A stretch of DNA of 49,073 nt from Prevotellaceae bacterium UBA2738 (GCA_002353585.1 DEJW01000025.1:1-49073); one strand, 5' to 3'. Positions 35,031 to 44,870 are shown, numbered from the stretch's first letter. Program-made: numbers and translations. The notes: generated by a model from the sequence alone, not told the origin.

Positions 35031-35065
35031 ACTGTGAACTATGAACTGTGAACTGTGAACTGATC
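35031..35065 (-). repeat. heptamers, family A, forming the cmk C-terminus
   Basis: Plus strand: actgtga, actatga, actgtga, actgtga, actgatc. On the minus strand the repeat encodes the last residues FTVHSS of Cmk and its TAG stop (35039-35041), then fills the gap to the topB ATG. Confidence 0.92.
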
Positions 35066-35728
35066 AAGCAACCACTGCTTCTGCTCAGGAATAGTCATAT
35101 TAGAATTGTCGAGCAAGAGGGCATCATCAGCCTTGCGCAAAGGCGAAACCTCGCGATGAGAGTCGATATAGTCTCGCTCCTGAACATTCTTGAGTATCTC
35201 ATCATAATCAGCAGGCATACCCTTAGCCTTCAGTTCGTCAAAACGCCTCTGGGCACGAACCTCAGCAGAAGCTGTAACAAACACCTTGAGCTCAGCATCA
35301 GGAAAGACAGTAGTACCTATATCCCTGCCATCCATCACAATGCCCTTCTCCTTACCCATCTCACGCTGCTGGTCAACCATAGCCTCGCGAACGAAAGGAA
35401 TGGCTGCAATCTTGCTGACATGATTAGACACCTCGATAGAACGGATAACCTTCTCCACCAGTTCACCATTAAGGTAAGTGTCTGGTCTGCATGCCTCAGC
35501 ATTAAACTTAAAACTGATATGTATATCAGGCATCTCAGCCTTCAGTTCGTCAGTCATCACCTCGCCTGAGGCATCAAACAGATTATGGCGCATAGCATAA
35601 AGCGTAACTGCCCTGTACATAGCACCTGTATCCACATATATATAACCCAGTTCCTTAGCCAGGTCTTTCGCCATAGTGCTCTTGCCACATGATGAATGAC
35701 CGTCTATTGCTATTGTAATCTTTTTCAT
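35039..35728 (-). CDS. cmk: cytidylate kinase
   Basis: A 229-residue nucleoside monophosphate kinase: P-loop GHSSCGKS at 10-17, YVDTGAMYRAV, then MDGRDIGTTVFPDA and the LID-like region with DYIDSHREVSPLRKADDA. It phosphorylates CMP and dCMP. The last six residues and the stop codon are derived from heptamer repeats; the functional core ends before them. It lies 14 bases after ispH in the same direction. Confidence 0.95.
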   Translation of the reverse strand: MKKITIAIDGHSSCGKSTMAKDLAKELGYIYVDTGAMYRAVTLYAMRHNLFDASGEVMTDELKAEMPDIHISFKFNAEACRPDTYLNGELVEKVIRSIEVSNHVSKIAAIPFVREAMVDQQREMGKEKGIVMDGRDIGTTVFPDAELKVFVTASAEVRAQRRFDELKAKGMPADYDEILKNVQERDYIDSHREVSPLRKADDALLLDNSNMTIPEQKQWLLDQFTVHSS

Positions 35729-35742
35729 ATCTTTCTTGGTTT

Positions 35743-36609
35743 TTATTTTATTTTCTCTACTTTTTCCTTACACTTCTCCATCAGCCATGTGGGGGTGGAA
35801 GTGGCACCACATATTCCCACACTATTCATGCCCTCAAACCATTCAGGCTGTATCTCGTCAGGTCCTGCAATGAGGTAGCTGCGAGGGTTCTTTTCCTTGC
35901 AGGCTTTATAGAGCACCTTGCCGTTACTGCTCTTGCGTCCACAGACAAAGAGAATGAGGTCATGCCTGATAGCAAAAGAACAGATGTTTGGCATACGGTT
36001 TGCCACCTGACGACAGATGGTATCGAAGCTTTGGAATATAGCTCCTTCCTCTATATGCTGCTGACAGTATTCTATTATCTGATGAAACTCATCAAGTGAT
36101 TTCGTAGTCTGAGAATAGAGATAGATGTTATGTGAGAAATCAAGTTTCTTAGCATCATCAGCATGTTCTATGACTATTGCCTTGCCATTAGTCTGTCCCA
36201 CCAGACCAAGCACCTCAGCATGACCGTTCTTGCCAAATATTACAATATCAGTGGTGCGAGAATTATCATCTATGGTGGAGAATTTCTTCTTGATACGCTT
36301 TTGTAAGGCAAGCACCACAGGACAAGTGGCATCAATTATCGTGATGTTATTCTTCTGTGCCAGTTCGTAAGTGGTTGGTGGTTCGCCATGAGCACGAAGC
36401 AGGACTGTGGCATCATGAAGCTGGGCAAACTCATCGTGGTCGATGGTTATCAAACCCATACCACGCAATCGCTCACACTCCATACCATTGTGGACTATAT
36501 CGCCAAGGCAGTATAGCTTCTCGCCATTGGCAAGTGTTTCTTCTGCTTTCTTTATGGCTGTGGTAACACCAAAGCAGAAACCAGAACCGTTATCTATCTC
36601 TACTATCAC
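35743..36609 (-). CDS. ispH: 4-hydroxy-3-methylbut-2-enyl diphosphate reductase
   Basis: A 288-residue LytB/IspH enzyme of the MEP isoprenoid pathway. Three Fe-S cluster ligands are visible: Cys12 in GFCFGV, Cys96 in DATCPVV and Cys199 in FDTICRQVANR. It reduces HMBPP to IPP and DMAPP. Between meaB and cmk; a prenyl synthase that would use its product lies elsewhere in the window (26518-27492). Confidence 0.96.
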   Translation of the reverse strand: MIVEIDNGSGFCFGVTTAIKKAEETLANGEKLYCLGDIVHNGMECERLRGMGLITIDHDEFAQLHDATVLLRAHGEPPTTYELAQKNNITIIDATCPVVLALQKRIKKKFSTIDDNSRTTDIVIFGKNGHAEVLGLVGQTNGKAIVIEHADDAKKLDFSHNIYLYSQTTKSLDEFHQIIEYCQQHIEEGAIFQSFDTICRQVANRMPNICSFAIRHDLILFVCGRKSSNGKVLYKACKEKNPRSYLIAGPDEIQPEWFEGMNSVGICGATSTPTWLMEKCKEKVEKIK

Positions 36610-36614
36610 CTTTT

Positions 36615-37727
36615 CTATCCTCCATACTTTTCGCTCAGGTAATTGTAATACAAATCCATGAGGTTATGAGCTGCTACGAAACTGGTCTTTTCACCATTCT
36701 GCACACTCTCTTCCATTCCCTTCATCGCATCCTTGACAACTGGATTGTTGTAGAAACTGTTGCGAAGGGTGTTGTCTATCGTTTCATACATCCAGTATTT
36801 GTTCTGCTCGTGACGACGTTTCTCAAAGTATCCGTTCTTCTTCACAAAGTCGAAATACTCATACACCATCTCCCACACCTCTTTTATGCCATAGCCGTAA
36901 AAACCTGAGTAGGTCAACACCTTACGTTGCCATCCGCTCTCAGGCAGAGGGAAGAAATGAAGTGCATTACGAAAGCCCTGAGCAGCCATCTCGCAACGCT
37001 TCACATTGTCGCCATCACACTTGTTTATCAGTATGGCATCGCTTATCTCCATTATGCCTCGCTTTATGCCTTGCAGCTCATCACCTGTGCCAGCCACCTG
37101 CAACAGCATGAAGAAATCGACCATAGAATGACAGGCTGTCTCGCTCTGTCCCACTCCGACGGTCTCAACGAATATCTTGTCGAAGCCAGCTGCTTCGCAG
37201 AGTATGATGGTTTCACGAGTCTTACGAGCCACACCACCCAGACTGCCAGCTGAGGGACTGGGACGAATGAAAGCGTTAGGATGAACAGCCAGTTTCTCCA
37301 TACGGGTCTTATCGCCCAGGATGCTTCCCTTAGAGCGCTCAGAAGAAGGGTCGATAGCCAACACGGCAAGTTTTCCTCCGTAGTTATCCAATACATGAAG
37401 TCCAAACTGGTCAATAGATGTTGACTTACCTGCTCCAGGTACTCCACTAATACCTATTCTTACAGAATTACATGCATAAGGCAAGCATTTCTCTATCACT
37501 TCCTGAGCCTTCGTCTGATGATCTGGTATCATACTCTCCACCAACGTGATAGCCTGTGATAGCATAGTGACATCACCCTTTAGTATGCCACTGACTATAT
37601 CATCGACTGAGTGTTCTTTACGTTTGAAACGATGACGATCAAGATATGGATTTATGCTGCTTGGCTTTACTATGCCTTGATTGACCTGTAAGCCTTGATA
37701 TTCAGAGCTGTTTTCTGGATGTTCCAT
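36615..37727 (-). CDS. meaB: methylmalonyl-CoA mutase-associated GTPase MeaB
   Basis: A 370-residue G3E-family GTPase with Walker A GVPGAGKST at 95-103, followed by LAVLAIDPSSERSKGSILGDKTRM and FVETVGVGQSE, the MeaB/ArgK pattern. It protects and reactivates the B12-dependent methylmalonyl-CoA mutase used in the succinate-propionate route. No mutase genes are adjacent. Five bases upstream of ispH. Confidence 0.93.
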   Translation of the reverse strand: MEHPENSSEYQGLQVNQGIVKPSSINPYLDRHRFKRKEHSVDDIVSGILKGDVTMLSQAITLVESMIPDHQTKAQEVIEKCLPYACNSVRIGISGVPGAGKSTSIDQFGLHVLDNYGGKLAVLAIDPSSERSKGSILGDKTRMEKLAVHPNAFIRPSPSAGSLGGVARKTRETIILCEAAGFDKIFVETVGVGQSETACHSMVDFFMLLQVAGTGDELQGIKRGIMEISDAILINKCDGDNVKRCEMAAQGFRNALHFFPLPESGWQRKVLTYSGFYGYGIKEVWEMVYEYFDFVKKNGYFEKRRHEQNKYWMYETIDNTLRNSFYNNPVVKDAMKGMEESVQNGEKTSFVAAHNLMDLYYNYLSEKYGG

Positions 37728-37751
37728 ATTATAGTTTAGGATTTTCCTTGT

Positions 37752-38834
37752 TTATCTTTTAATCTCCAACACTACCTTCTGATGGTTTGGATCATTGGTA
37801 ATCATGAGGATTCGTGGACGCATACGAAGTTTCTTCAGGTCCTTTGCCTTACATGTCACGGTCAGCTTTGCCGTCTCACCTGGTTCTATTTTCTTTTTAT
37901 CGAGTGACACGTTTATGCCTGTGGTGAATAGCTGCAAAGACTGTATTTCGAGAGCTGTGCGACCATTGTTGCTCAATGTCACCTCATCCTTATATTTCGA
38001 CTTGCTGGCAAGCGGAGTCATATCGATATATTTCCTTGACATCTCAAGACGAGGAGCGACTGCCCGCTTCACATCATCCTTGGCAATGGCTGGAGGCAAT
38101 AATATGGCTGATACGGTGATTACCTTTTCAGGACTCACCTTGTCACTTCTGTTCTTACCTAAATAAACGGTGGTCTGGTTTAGTCCGTAGCTAAGCAGTT
38201 TGTTTGAGTGCAGGGTGAGTTTGACAGTGCCCTTCTGTCTTGGACCTAACACCTTTGGAGTAACCTCTGCTGTAAGATATGACGGGAGTCGTAGAACCAC
38301 TGGTGTAGCATTCTGAGAGCTGGGATTCATTATGTGAATCTCCTGGGTCAGTTTCTGTCCCTTGTTAACATCATCATACTCCACATTATCCTTATCAGCA
38401 AGCAGAGAACCCATGCGACAAGGGTATTCTCCTGAGTAATTCTCTATCTTAGTAACCACCACACCACTAACTACAATCTCTGTTGGTGTGCCACCTCTGT
38501 TAGGTTCTGTAAACACTCTCACGACACGAGAGAAATGACCCAGTTGCTTGGCATCAAACGTCAAAGACACCTGAGCCTTAGCGTTAGGCATCAGTCTGCC
38601 CTTGGTGAAGTTTGCTGTTGTGCAACCACACCCTGTATCAATATCTTTTATCTCAACCGCTTTGCCAGTGGTATTCTTCAGTTCCAAAGTGTATGTGGCT
38701 GGTTTGTTGAACAGCATTTCACCACAATCCATCTCTCTACTTTCAGGGGTAAGGTCCTGGGCTCCCACACATAGAGGGAACATAGAAGAGGAAAGAATCA
38801 AGGATGTTATGGCTGTCAGAAATCTATTTATCAT
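37752..38834 (-). CDS. DUF1573 family exported protein
   Basis: A 360-residue protein with a signal peptide (about 1-25, cut after VGAQ). The first half has a DUF1573 domain with the family motif IDTGCGCTTANF (near 64-75). The second half is a similar Ig/ASH-like beta sandwich (about 255-360). Probably periplasmic; function unknown, though the family is abundant in Bacteroidetes. Adjacent to the A2M gene in the same direction, with a 42-base gap. Confidence 0.85.
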   Translation of the reverse strand: MINRFLTAITSLILSSSMFPLCVGAQDLTPESREMDCGEMLFNKPATYTLELKNTTGKAVEIKDIDTGCGCTTANFTKGRLMPNAKAQVSLTFDAKQLGHFSRVVRVFTEPNRGGTPTEIVVSGVVVTKIENYSGEYPCRMGSLLADKDNVEYDDVNKGQKLTQEIHIMNPSSQNATPVVLRLPSYLTAEVTPKVLGPRQKGTVKLTLHSNKLLSYGLNQTTVYLGKNRSDKVSPEKVITVSAILLPPAIAKDDVKRAVAPRLEMSRKYIDMTPLASKSKYKDEVTLSNNGRTALEIQSLQLFTTGINVSLDKKKIEPGETAKLTVTCKAKDLKKLRMRPRILMITNDPNHQKVVLEIKR

Positions 38835-38876
38835 ATACAGTTATTCAAAAGTTCAAATGGTTAATGGGGGCTGGGA

Positions 38877-41800
38877 TTATTTTACATTCAGCTTCATAGC
38901 CTCAGCACTTCCACGGAATTCTGGGGCATATTCGCAAACTATGGTTGCATTGCCTGACTGATATTCGCCTATCCTGCTGACGTAGTATTCTGTTTCTATC
39001 TCGTACTTACCCTTAGCCAACTGGTCGAAGTGGTATATCGACTTGGAGTCTCGCATCTCAGCATAATAACCTCTGTATGCACCCCAACGATAACCTGAAA
39101 GTTGGTTGACTGGTTCGAGACAGGCAGGACGATTATCAGTAACTGTAACAAAGTCATAATCTCTGTCTGCCACAATGGTGAGTTTCACCTTCACCTTCTC
39201 GCCCACCTTGAGCTTCTCTGTCTTCAGTTCTCTGCTTATGCTTAGGGCTCCCTGAATATCCTCTGGTCTTACAGTGTAAGTGGCGAGCATAGTGGTATCC
39301 TTTACATCATGCAGGGCATAGAGCGCATTGACAGTATTTATTGGGTTGTCCCACTTCTGGGTTCGCTTTGACGATACTATCCACCTCTGCATCTCGCCTA
39401 TTGTCTGTTCGTCTTCTGGTGTCACATTCTGCATCGCCTCGATACACATCGTCTGGGTTGGAATGCGATAGCTGCACCATGAATATGAAGCCCTGTATGA
39501 GTCAAAATATCTGCCCATATCAGCACGATACACTGTATGCTGCTTTATAGACTCCACAAATTCTGAGGCTTTCTTTTTCTTGCCGTTTTCATTAAGGGTT
39601 ATAGCTGACACAGCCTTGGTCTGCATATCATCAAACTTAGTCTCTTCGTATATCATCTTGCGGAAGAAACTCTCAGCAGCACCTCCATCCTTTCCGCTTA
39701 TGGCAAGGGTGTAGAGCCAGTCTAATGCCGTTGATGAGAGATACTTTACATTATATTTCTTCATCTCGTGCATCTCTTTTTCCATCTCTTTCTCAGCAAA
39801 CTTAAATGCCTTCTCCATCATGAACTCAGTATTAGTCTGCTTGCCACACATAAGGTTGAGTCGGGCAAGGGTCTTGAGCACTTCGATGGTGATGTATCTG
39901 TTGCTCTGCATACCATTATACCATGCAAAACCTCCGTCGGCATGTTGCAGATTTATAAGCTGTGCCAATACGTTGTCGTTTGCTGGCGATACTATAGTGT
40001 CGTTGAGGTGTGCAGATACCACATTGGCATATATTGCCTGTACCAAGGCAATGGCATTTGTGCTCTTTGGCACCTGCAGTTCTGGTAATGCCTCCATCAG
40101 CATCTTTCGTGGGTTTACCACTATTGCCGTGGTGTCTGCCTGAATCTCCTTTTCTGTCAGTACAGGCAACAGATGCTGTTCGCCGTCAGAGAATCCTGGC
40201 ACCTGAGCTGAGAAACTACATAACAGGTCGCCTTCTTTCTCCACGTCATAGGCAAAGGTCACTCCCTGTGTTCTGCCAGCCTCTGTCATCACCGTCTTGC
40301 TCTCTCGGCTAATCACCTTCTCAGTCTTGGCATCCTTCACTATGAAGTTCACTGTCACCTTTTGTGCTTTCTCCATCAGATTGGCTATGCTGGCACTTAT
40401 CGTTGCCTTATCACCCACTCTCAAGAATCGTGGCATCTTAGCCTGCACCATCACCTTCTTCTGTGTCAGGGCTGTGGTATCCATGAGTGCATATCGCATC
40501 TCCTTATCATGAGCAAGTGCCATAAAGCGCCATGTGGTAACACTCTCTGGCATAGTGAATTTCAGGGTTGCCACACCATTCTTGTCTGTCATCACCTGTG
40601 GCAGGAAGAATGCCGTCTCGCCAAAGTTGGAACGCATAGGCACATCAGCCTCAGCACTATTGCCTGCATAGCCTACTGTCACGGCTTCATCGTTAGTAAC
40701 GTCGAATGAACCTATAGGCATACTGCTGCTATTTGTCTTTGCCATCGCCATCATAGGTGCTGATTCTACACAGTCAAAGACCTTTTGGTTCACCTCATAC
40801 AGACCTCTGGATTTTCCTGACACACCTAATGCATAATATCTTCTTACTCTGATGTAGTCTTCATCTATGTAGTTGAAGGCAAGTTTTTCCTCCTTAAACA
40901 GCTTGAATTCTTTATGTCCGTAGAAATATGTTGAACCAATATGTCCAGTGTTCCATCCCATTGTTGGGAGATACAGCGAACGATAGTCACCAAGAATCCA
41001 ATTATTGCCCTTCAATGCATCCAGACTCTTGTCATACATCACAGCCATCACCTGTGCCTTGCTTGGCGTGCCGTCAGGGTTCTTTATCTTCAGAGTCCAT
41101 GTCTCTGTCTGACCTGGGTAAAGCTTATTGCGGAATGTGCCCCACTCCATAGTGAGTGTCTTTGATGGCAGATATTTCTTAACCTGGACATTATCATTCA
41201 CCATCTCTCCGTCCTTAACCCATGCTACGGAGAATGTCACTCCATCACCATACTCCTCTTTATATAATAAGGTGTATGTGGTGGAATCATTAAACTCTAT
41301 CTTTCCTTTCTCCATTACGCTGTCGCTTGCACATAATGTGTAATATGCAAACACCTTTGATGCTTTGTCAGCACCCACATTCCTCAGCGTAATCTTTACG
41401 GGTTCGTTATTCTCACTAAAATTCTTTGCTGAAGCAGAAACGGCTTCTGGTGCTTTTGGTGTTTCAGGCTTCTGAGGCTTGTCATTCTCTCTCTTCTTTG
41501 TTATACTCTCTGAGTGAGATTCTCCTGTATCGTCTGTCACATCAGCCTTCAGAGTATAGTGATAGCAGTAATACCATTTCTTGTCAATATCCTCTGGCAA
41601 TGTCATCGGCATATGGGCATAGAACATTCCATCAGCATCAGTGTAGAGGGTATCATTAAGTAATATCGTACCACCATACCTGAAGTATTGGGTTCTCTTC
41701 ACCTCAGAAACGACCTTGGCATTTGCCACTGGCACACCGCTGTAGGTCTTTACCTCACCCTTTACTATTATAGTGTCTTTATTTGTTTTTTCAGTACTAA

Positions 41801-43481
41801 GTTTTTCGTTTTCGTCTATAGTCAGTTTCACCTCAAAGTTTGGACGCTTGTAATCCTCTACTCTAAAGCTGACACTACTTGTCACACTCCCCTTACCTGC
41901 TACACTATAATAGCCGTTCTCACCCTCTTCTGGTATCTTGAAGTCGGCTGTCGCAGTTCCATAATCATCTGTTACTACGGTCTTCTCCTCCATTGCTTTG
42001 TTTTTTCTATCCCGCAATATCAGAGTTACCTTTTCTCGTGGTGATACCATCGTTTCCTTGCCGTCCATTACCGTATGGCACAATACACTGACGTGCACTG
42101 TCTGTCCCCTGCGATATATCGCCCTGTCAGCATACAAGTTGATGTGGTTCTGCACCTTCTGTGCCTTCCCCGAACGATAGCTTGTCCATACTGCCGTTGC
42201 AGGCATAGCCGTATCACTACCCTTAGTGGCATAGGTATAATAGTCGTTTCCATAGATATTGGCATCTTTTTTCTTAATGACAAGTTCACCATTACCGTCT
42301 GTAATACCCACTTGTTCTTTCTGTTCTTTCGTACCCCATAATCTCTTTGTATAGTGCACAGTGGCACCATCAACAGGTGCTCCTGTCTTTGCATCAACAA
42401 CCACAACTCTCACCTTGTCATCAGGCAGAGCCATTTCTATTACCTTCAGGTTGGTAACATATAGTGTGTCTGTCGTTCTCTTTATCTCTCCCTTTTCATC
42501 AGCTATGCTGACTGTCCACTTTCCTAACGGCAACCTGCCTATGGTCAGCGTATCACTTTCTTTCTCTTCCCACTCGTTCTTCAGATTAAAGGTATGGGTA
42601 TATTTCTTTTTATCACCACTACCATTTACAAGGGTCACATTCAGCTGACCTATGTTTCTGATATGTTTTAAGGTCAGTTTCACATCATCCTGTGTTGACA
42701 CCACCTGTTTGGCTATCGTGGCATCAAAAGAAGGCTTAGTCAGTTCATTCCTTATATTTCTTATGAAAATGATTTCCTTCCAGTCTTTCCATTCCACGAG
42801 AGCCTTATCTATCATAGCCACAGCCTTACCTGCATCTTTTTCGTTGGCTATGGCATCACCCAATCTGCGCCACTTAACCACCTTGTTGTCTTTACCATAG
42901 TATTTCTCCAACAGGTCTGTGGTCTTTTTCCCTTTGTCATCTGTCAGGATTATAAGGCTTAGCAGGTCGTTGTTGAAATACCTGCTGTCCTCTCCCTTCA
43001 CTATCAGGGGCAGATACTCATGCGCCTTTCCTGCTTTCCTATATAGCGCAGAGTCTGGTGACGACAATAGGGAATCTATCCATTGTTCATTCTGTTTGTC
43101 ATCATTTTTCCAACTCACATTGGCATAACGCACATAACACAAGTCTGCCAACGCTGCCTCTACACCATGACCATTCTCGCGCCATTTCATTTGGCGTATT
43201 TTCAGTCGAGCCTGTGCTGCCCTTAACGAATCAGGAGAAATCTCTCTCTGCAACACCATTTCTTTCATAAGTGCTGCAAGCAGATTGCCATAATCCTGAC
43301 CTTTCTCAGCCTTGCGCTCTATCTTTTCAATAGCCGCAAGGGCACTCTTCGGCTGGTCCTTATCCTCTGCTGTCTTCACTTGCTTCCATAGTGAGGTAAA
43401 CGACTGAGCCTCCGCCTGTTGGATGAAGAGCGAAGAATGAAGAACAAAGAATAGGGAGAATATGTAGAAGCAGTGTTTCAT
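38877..43481 (-). CDS. bacterial alpha-2-macroglobulin family protein
   Basis: A 1534-residue exported protein (signal peptide about 1-26, cut after AEA). It contains MG-type beta domains with the MG2-like region LYADRAIYRRGQTVHVS and RDRKNKAMEEKTVVTDDYG, an A2M segment GETAFFLPQVMTDKNGVATLKFTMPESVTTWRF, and the helical complement-like domain (HADGGFAWYNG, VLKTLARLNL). The usual thioester motif Cys-x-Glu-Gln is not seen; the corresponding place reads LINLQHADGG, as in many Bacteroidetes homologues. These proteins are thought to trap or control proteases at the envelope. A peptidoglycan glycosyltransferase partner (PbpC) is not adjacent. It follows mrp by 4 bases. Confidence 0.88.
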   Translation of the reverse strand: MKHCFYIFSLFFVLHSSLFIQQAEAQSFTSLWKQVKTAEDKDQPKSALAAIEKIERKAEKGQDYGNLLAALMKEMVLQREISPDSLRAAQARLKIRQMKWRENGHGVEAALADLCYVRYANVSWKNDDKQNEQWIDSLLSSPDSALYRKAGKAHEYLPLIVKGEDSRYFNNDLLSLIILTDDKGKKTTDLLEKYYGKDNKVVKWRRLGDAIANEKDAGKAVAMIDKALVEWKDWKEIIFIRNIRNELTKPSFDATIAKQVVSTQDDVKLTLKHIRNIGQLNVTLVNGSGDKKKYTHTFNLKNEWEEKESDTLTIGRLPLGKWTVSIADEKGEIKRTTDTLYVTNLKVIEMALPDDKVRVVVVDAKTGAPVDGATVHYTKRLWGTKEQKEQVGITDGNGELVIKKKDANIYGNDYYTYATKGSDTAMPATAVWTSYRSGKAQKVQNHINLYADRAIYRRGQTVHVSVLCHTVMDGKETMVSPREKVTLILRDRKNKAMEEKTVVTDDYGTATADFKIPEEGENGYYSVAGKGSVTSSVSFRVEDYKRPNFEVKLTIDENEKLSTEKTNKDTIIVKGEVKTYSGVPVANAKVVSEVKRTQYFRYGGTILLNDTLYTDADGMFYAHMPMTLPEDIDKKWYYCYHYTLKADVTDDTGESHSESITKKRENDKPQKPETPKAPEAVSASAKNFSENNEPVKITLRNVGADKASKVFAYYTLCASDSVMEKGKIEFNDSTTYTLLYKEEYGDGVTFSVAWVKDGEMVNDNVQVKKYLPSKTLTMEWGTFRNKLYPGQTETWTLKIKNPDGTPSKAQVMAVMYDKSLDALKGNNWILGDYRSLYLPTMGWNTGHIGSTYFYGHKEFKLFKEEKLAFNYIDEDYIRVRRYYALGVSGKSRGLYEVNQKVFDCVESAPMMAMAKTNSSSMPIGSFDVTNDEAVTVGYAGNSAEADVPMRSNFGETAFFLPQVMTDKNGVATLKFTMPESVTTWRFMALAHDKEMRYALMDTTALTQKKVMVQAKMPRFLRVGDKATISASIANLMEKAQKVTVNFIVKDAKTEKVISRESKTVMTEAGRTQGVTFAYDVEKEGDLLCSFSAQVPGFSDGEQHLLPVLTEKEIQADTTAIVVNPRKMLMEALPELQVPKSTNAIALVQAIYANVVSAHLNDTIVSPANDNVLAQLINLQHADGGFAWYNGMQSNRYITIEVLKTLARLNLMCGKQTNTEFMMEKAFKFAEKEMEKEMHEMKKYNVKYLSSTALDWLYTLAISGKDGGAAESFFRKMIYEETKFDDMQTKAVSAITLNENGKKKKASEFVESIKQHTVYRADMGRYFDSYRASYSWCSYRIPTQTMCIEAMQNVTPEDEQTIGEMQRWIVSSKRTQKWDNPINTVNALYALHDVKDTTMLATYTVRPEDIQGALSISRELKTEKLKVGEKVKVKLTIVADRDYDFVTVTDNRPACLEPVNQLSGYRWGAYRGYYAEMRDSKSIYHFDQLAKGKYEIETEYYVSRIGEYQSGNATIVCEYAPEFRGSAEAMKLNVK

Positions 43482-43485
43482 AACT

Positions 43486-44622
43486 TTAATGAACTGTTAC
43501 TCGTTTCGTTTTCTCTCGTTCGGCATTTCTACGATTGGTCACAGTCACTATCGACTGTGCCAGAGCGATAAATGCCTGACCTGTCGGCGATGCCACATTC
43601 AGGGCTGCTGGTGTTCCATTGTCACCATTCTCACATATATCCTGCACTACAGGAATCTGTGCCAGCAATGGCACGTTCATCTCCTCTGCCAGTTGCTTAC
43701 ATCCCTCTTTGCCAAAGATATAGTATTTCTCATCAGGATGCTTCTCAGGAGTAAACCATGCCATATTCTCCACCAGTCCCAATATAGGCACATTCACCTT
43801 ATCGTTGGTGTACATATCAATACCCTTTCTGGCATCAGCAAGTGCCACCTGCTGTGGGGTGCTCACTATCACAGCACCCGTTATGGCGAGTGTCTGCAAC
43901 AATGACAGGTGTATGTCAGATGTGCCAGGAGGAGTATCAAGAATCAGGTAGTCCAGTTCGCCCCAGTCGGCATCGGCTATGAGTTGCTTCAGTGCGCTGC
44001 ATGCCATACCGCCACGCCACAGTGTAGCAGTGTCTTTGTTCACAAAGAATCCTATCGAGAGGAGTTTCACGCCATATTGCTCTACGGGCATTATAAGCTG
44101 CCTGCCGTCTTTCTCTATAGCATAGGGGCGAGCCTCCTCCAGTTGGAACATCTTAGGCACTGACGGGCCGAAGATATCAGTGTCAAGCAGTCCTACACTA
44201 TAACCCAAACGGGCAAGTGATATGGCGAGGTTGGCACTAACGGTACTCTTACCTACTCCGCCCTTGCCCGAACTTACTGCTATGATGTTTTTCACATCAG
44301 GCAACAGTTTGTCGTCCTCAGGACGTGGTGCAGACTTAAACTCCGTCTTTATGTTGACCTCTACGCTGTCTGTATCATTAGGGAATGCCTGTTTTACGTG
44401 ATACCTTATAGCTGCCTCGGCTGCCTTCAATGTTGATTTCAGGAATGGGTCTGTCTCTCTCGGAAACTTCAGCACCACCTCTACCATCCATCCTGCACCA
44501 TCACATTGTCTTTTCACAACAGGTTGGTCAGCAAGCATCTCGCTCTCCACCAGGTTTCGTTTGGTGCCTGCATATATCACGCTACTAAGCGCATCAACTA
44601 TTATCTTTGGATATAATGTCAT
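43486..44622 (-). CDS. mrp: Mrp/ApbC family iron-sulfur carrier ATPase
   Basis: A 378-residue protein with a DUF59 (MIP18-like) N-terminal domain (about 1-85), then a deviant Walker A GKGGVGKST at 119-127, DTDIFGPSVP and DTPPGTSDIHL. It should bind an Fe-S cluster and deliver it to apo-enzymes. The C-terminal Cys-x-x-Cys pair that holds the bridging cluster in E. coli ApbC is absent: the segment after NMAWFTPEK reads HPDEKYYIFGKEG. This is familiar from Bacteroidetes homologues and implies a different cluster mode. Between xseB and the A2M gene. Confidence 0.9.
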   Translation of the reverse strand: MTLYPKIIVDALSSVIYAGTKRNLVESEMLADQPVVKRQCDGAGWMVEVVLKFPRETDPFLKSTLKAAEAAIRYHVKQAFPNDTDSVEVNIKTEFKSAPRPEDDKLLPDVKNIIAVSSGKGGVGKSTVSANLAISLARLGYSVGLLDTDIFGPSVPKMFQLEEARPYAIEKDGRQLIMPVEQYGVKLLSIGFFVNKDTATLWRGGMACSALKQLIADADWGELDYLILDTPPGTSDIHLSLLQTLAITGAVIVSTPQQVALADARKGIDMYTNDKVNVPILGLVENMAWFTPEKHPDEKYYIFGKEGCKQLAEEMNVPLLAQIPVVQDICENGDNGTPAALNVASPTGQAFIALAQSIVTVTNRRNAEREKTKRVTVH

Positions 44623-44640
44623 TTGATTATCTGATTTGAA

Positions 44641-44671
44641 GTCACCTTGTACTTAGTCACCTTGTACCTTC
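44641..44671 (-). repeat. family B repeats forming the xseB C-terminus
   Basis: Minus-strand sense: aaggtac, aaggtgac, taagtac, aaggtgac. The first units encode the last residues (Lys-Val-Gln-Gly-Asp) of XseB and the next gives its TAA stop (44653-44655). Confidence 0.9.
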
Positions 44672-44844
44672 TTTATTTCCTCCTCTGTCTTGGTCAGTTT
44701 GTCCTTACAGAGTTGTATGAGTTGTTTTGCCTCCTTCAGCTTCTGGGTGAGCGAGTCGATGCTCACATCGCCGCTCTCCATCTGCTGAACGAGTTCTTCC
44801 AGACGCTTCATCGCGTCTTCATATTTCATATTATTATCTGCCAT
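44653..44844 (-). CDS. xseB: exodeoxyribonuclease VII small subunit
   Basis: A 63-residue protein from the ATG at 44844 (MADNNMKYEDAMKRLEELVQ), chosen because the longer frame to 44871 would start upstream of the transcription start. It has the two-helix XseB pattern, with MESGDVSIDSL in the middle. It partners XseA in degrading single-stranded DNA; xseA is not in the window. The last residues derive from short repeats. First gene of the run down to topB. Confidence 0.9.
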   Translation of the reverse strand: MADNNMKYEDAMKRLEELVQQMESGDVSIDSLTQKLKEAKQLIQLCKDKLTKTEEEIKKVQGD

Positions 44845-44870
44845 GTTACTTTCTTTCTTTTTGAGAAGCA

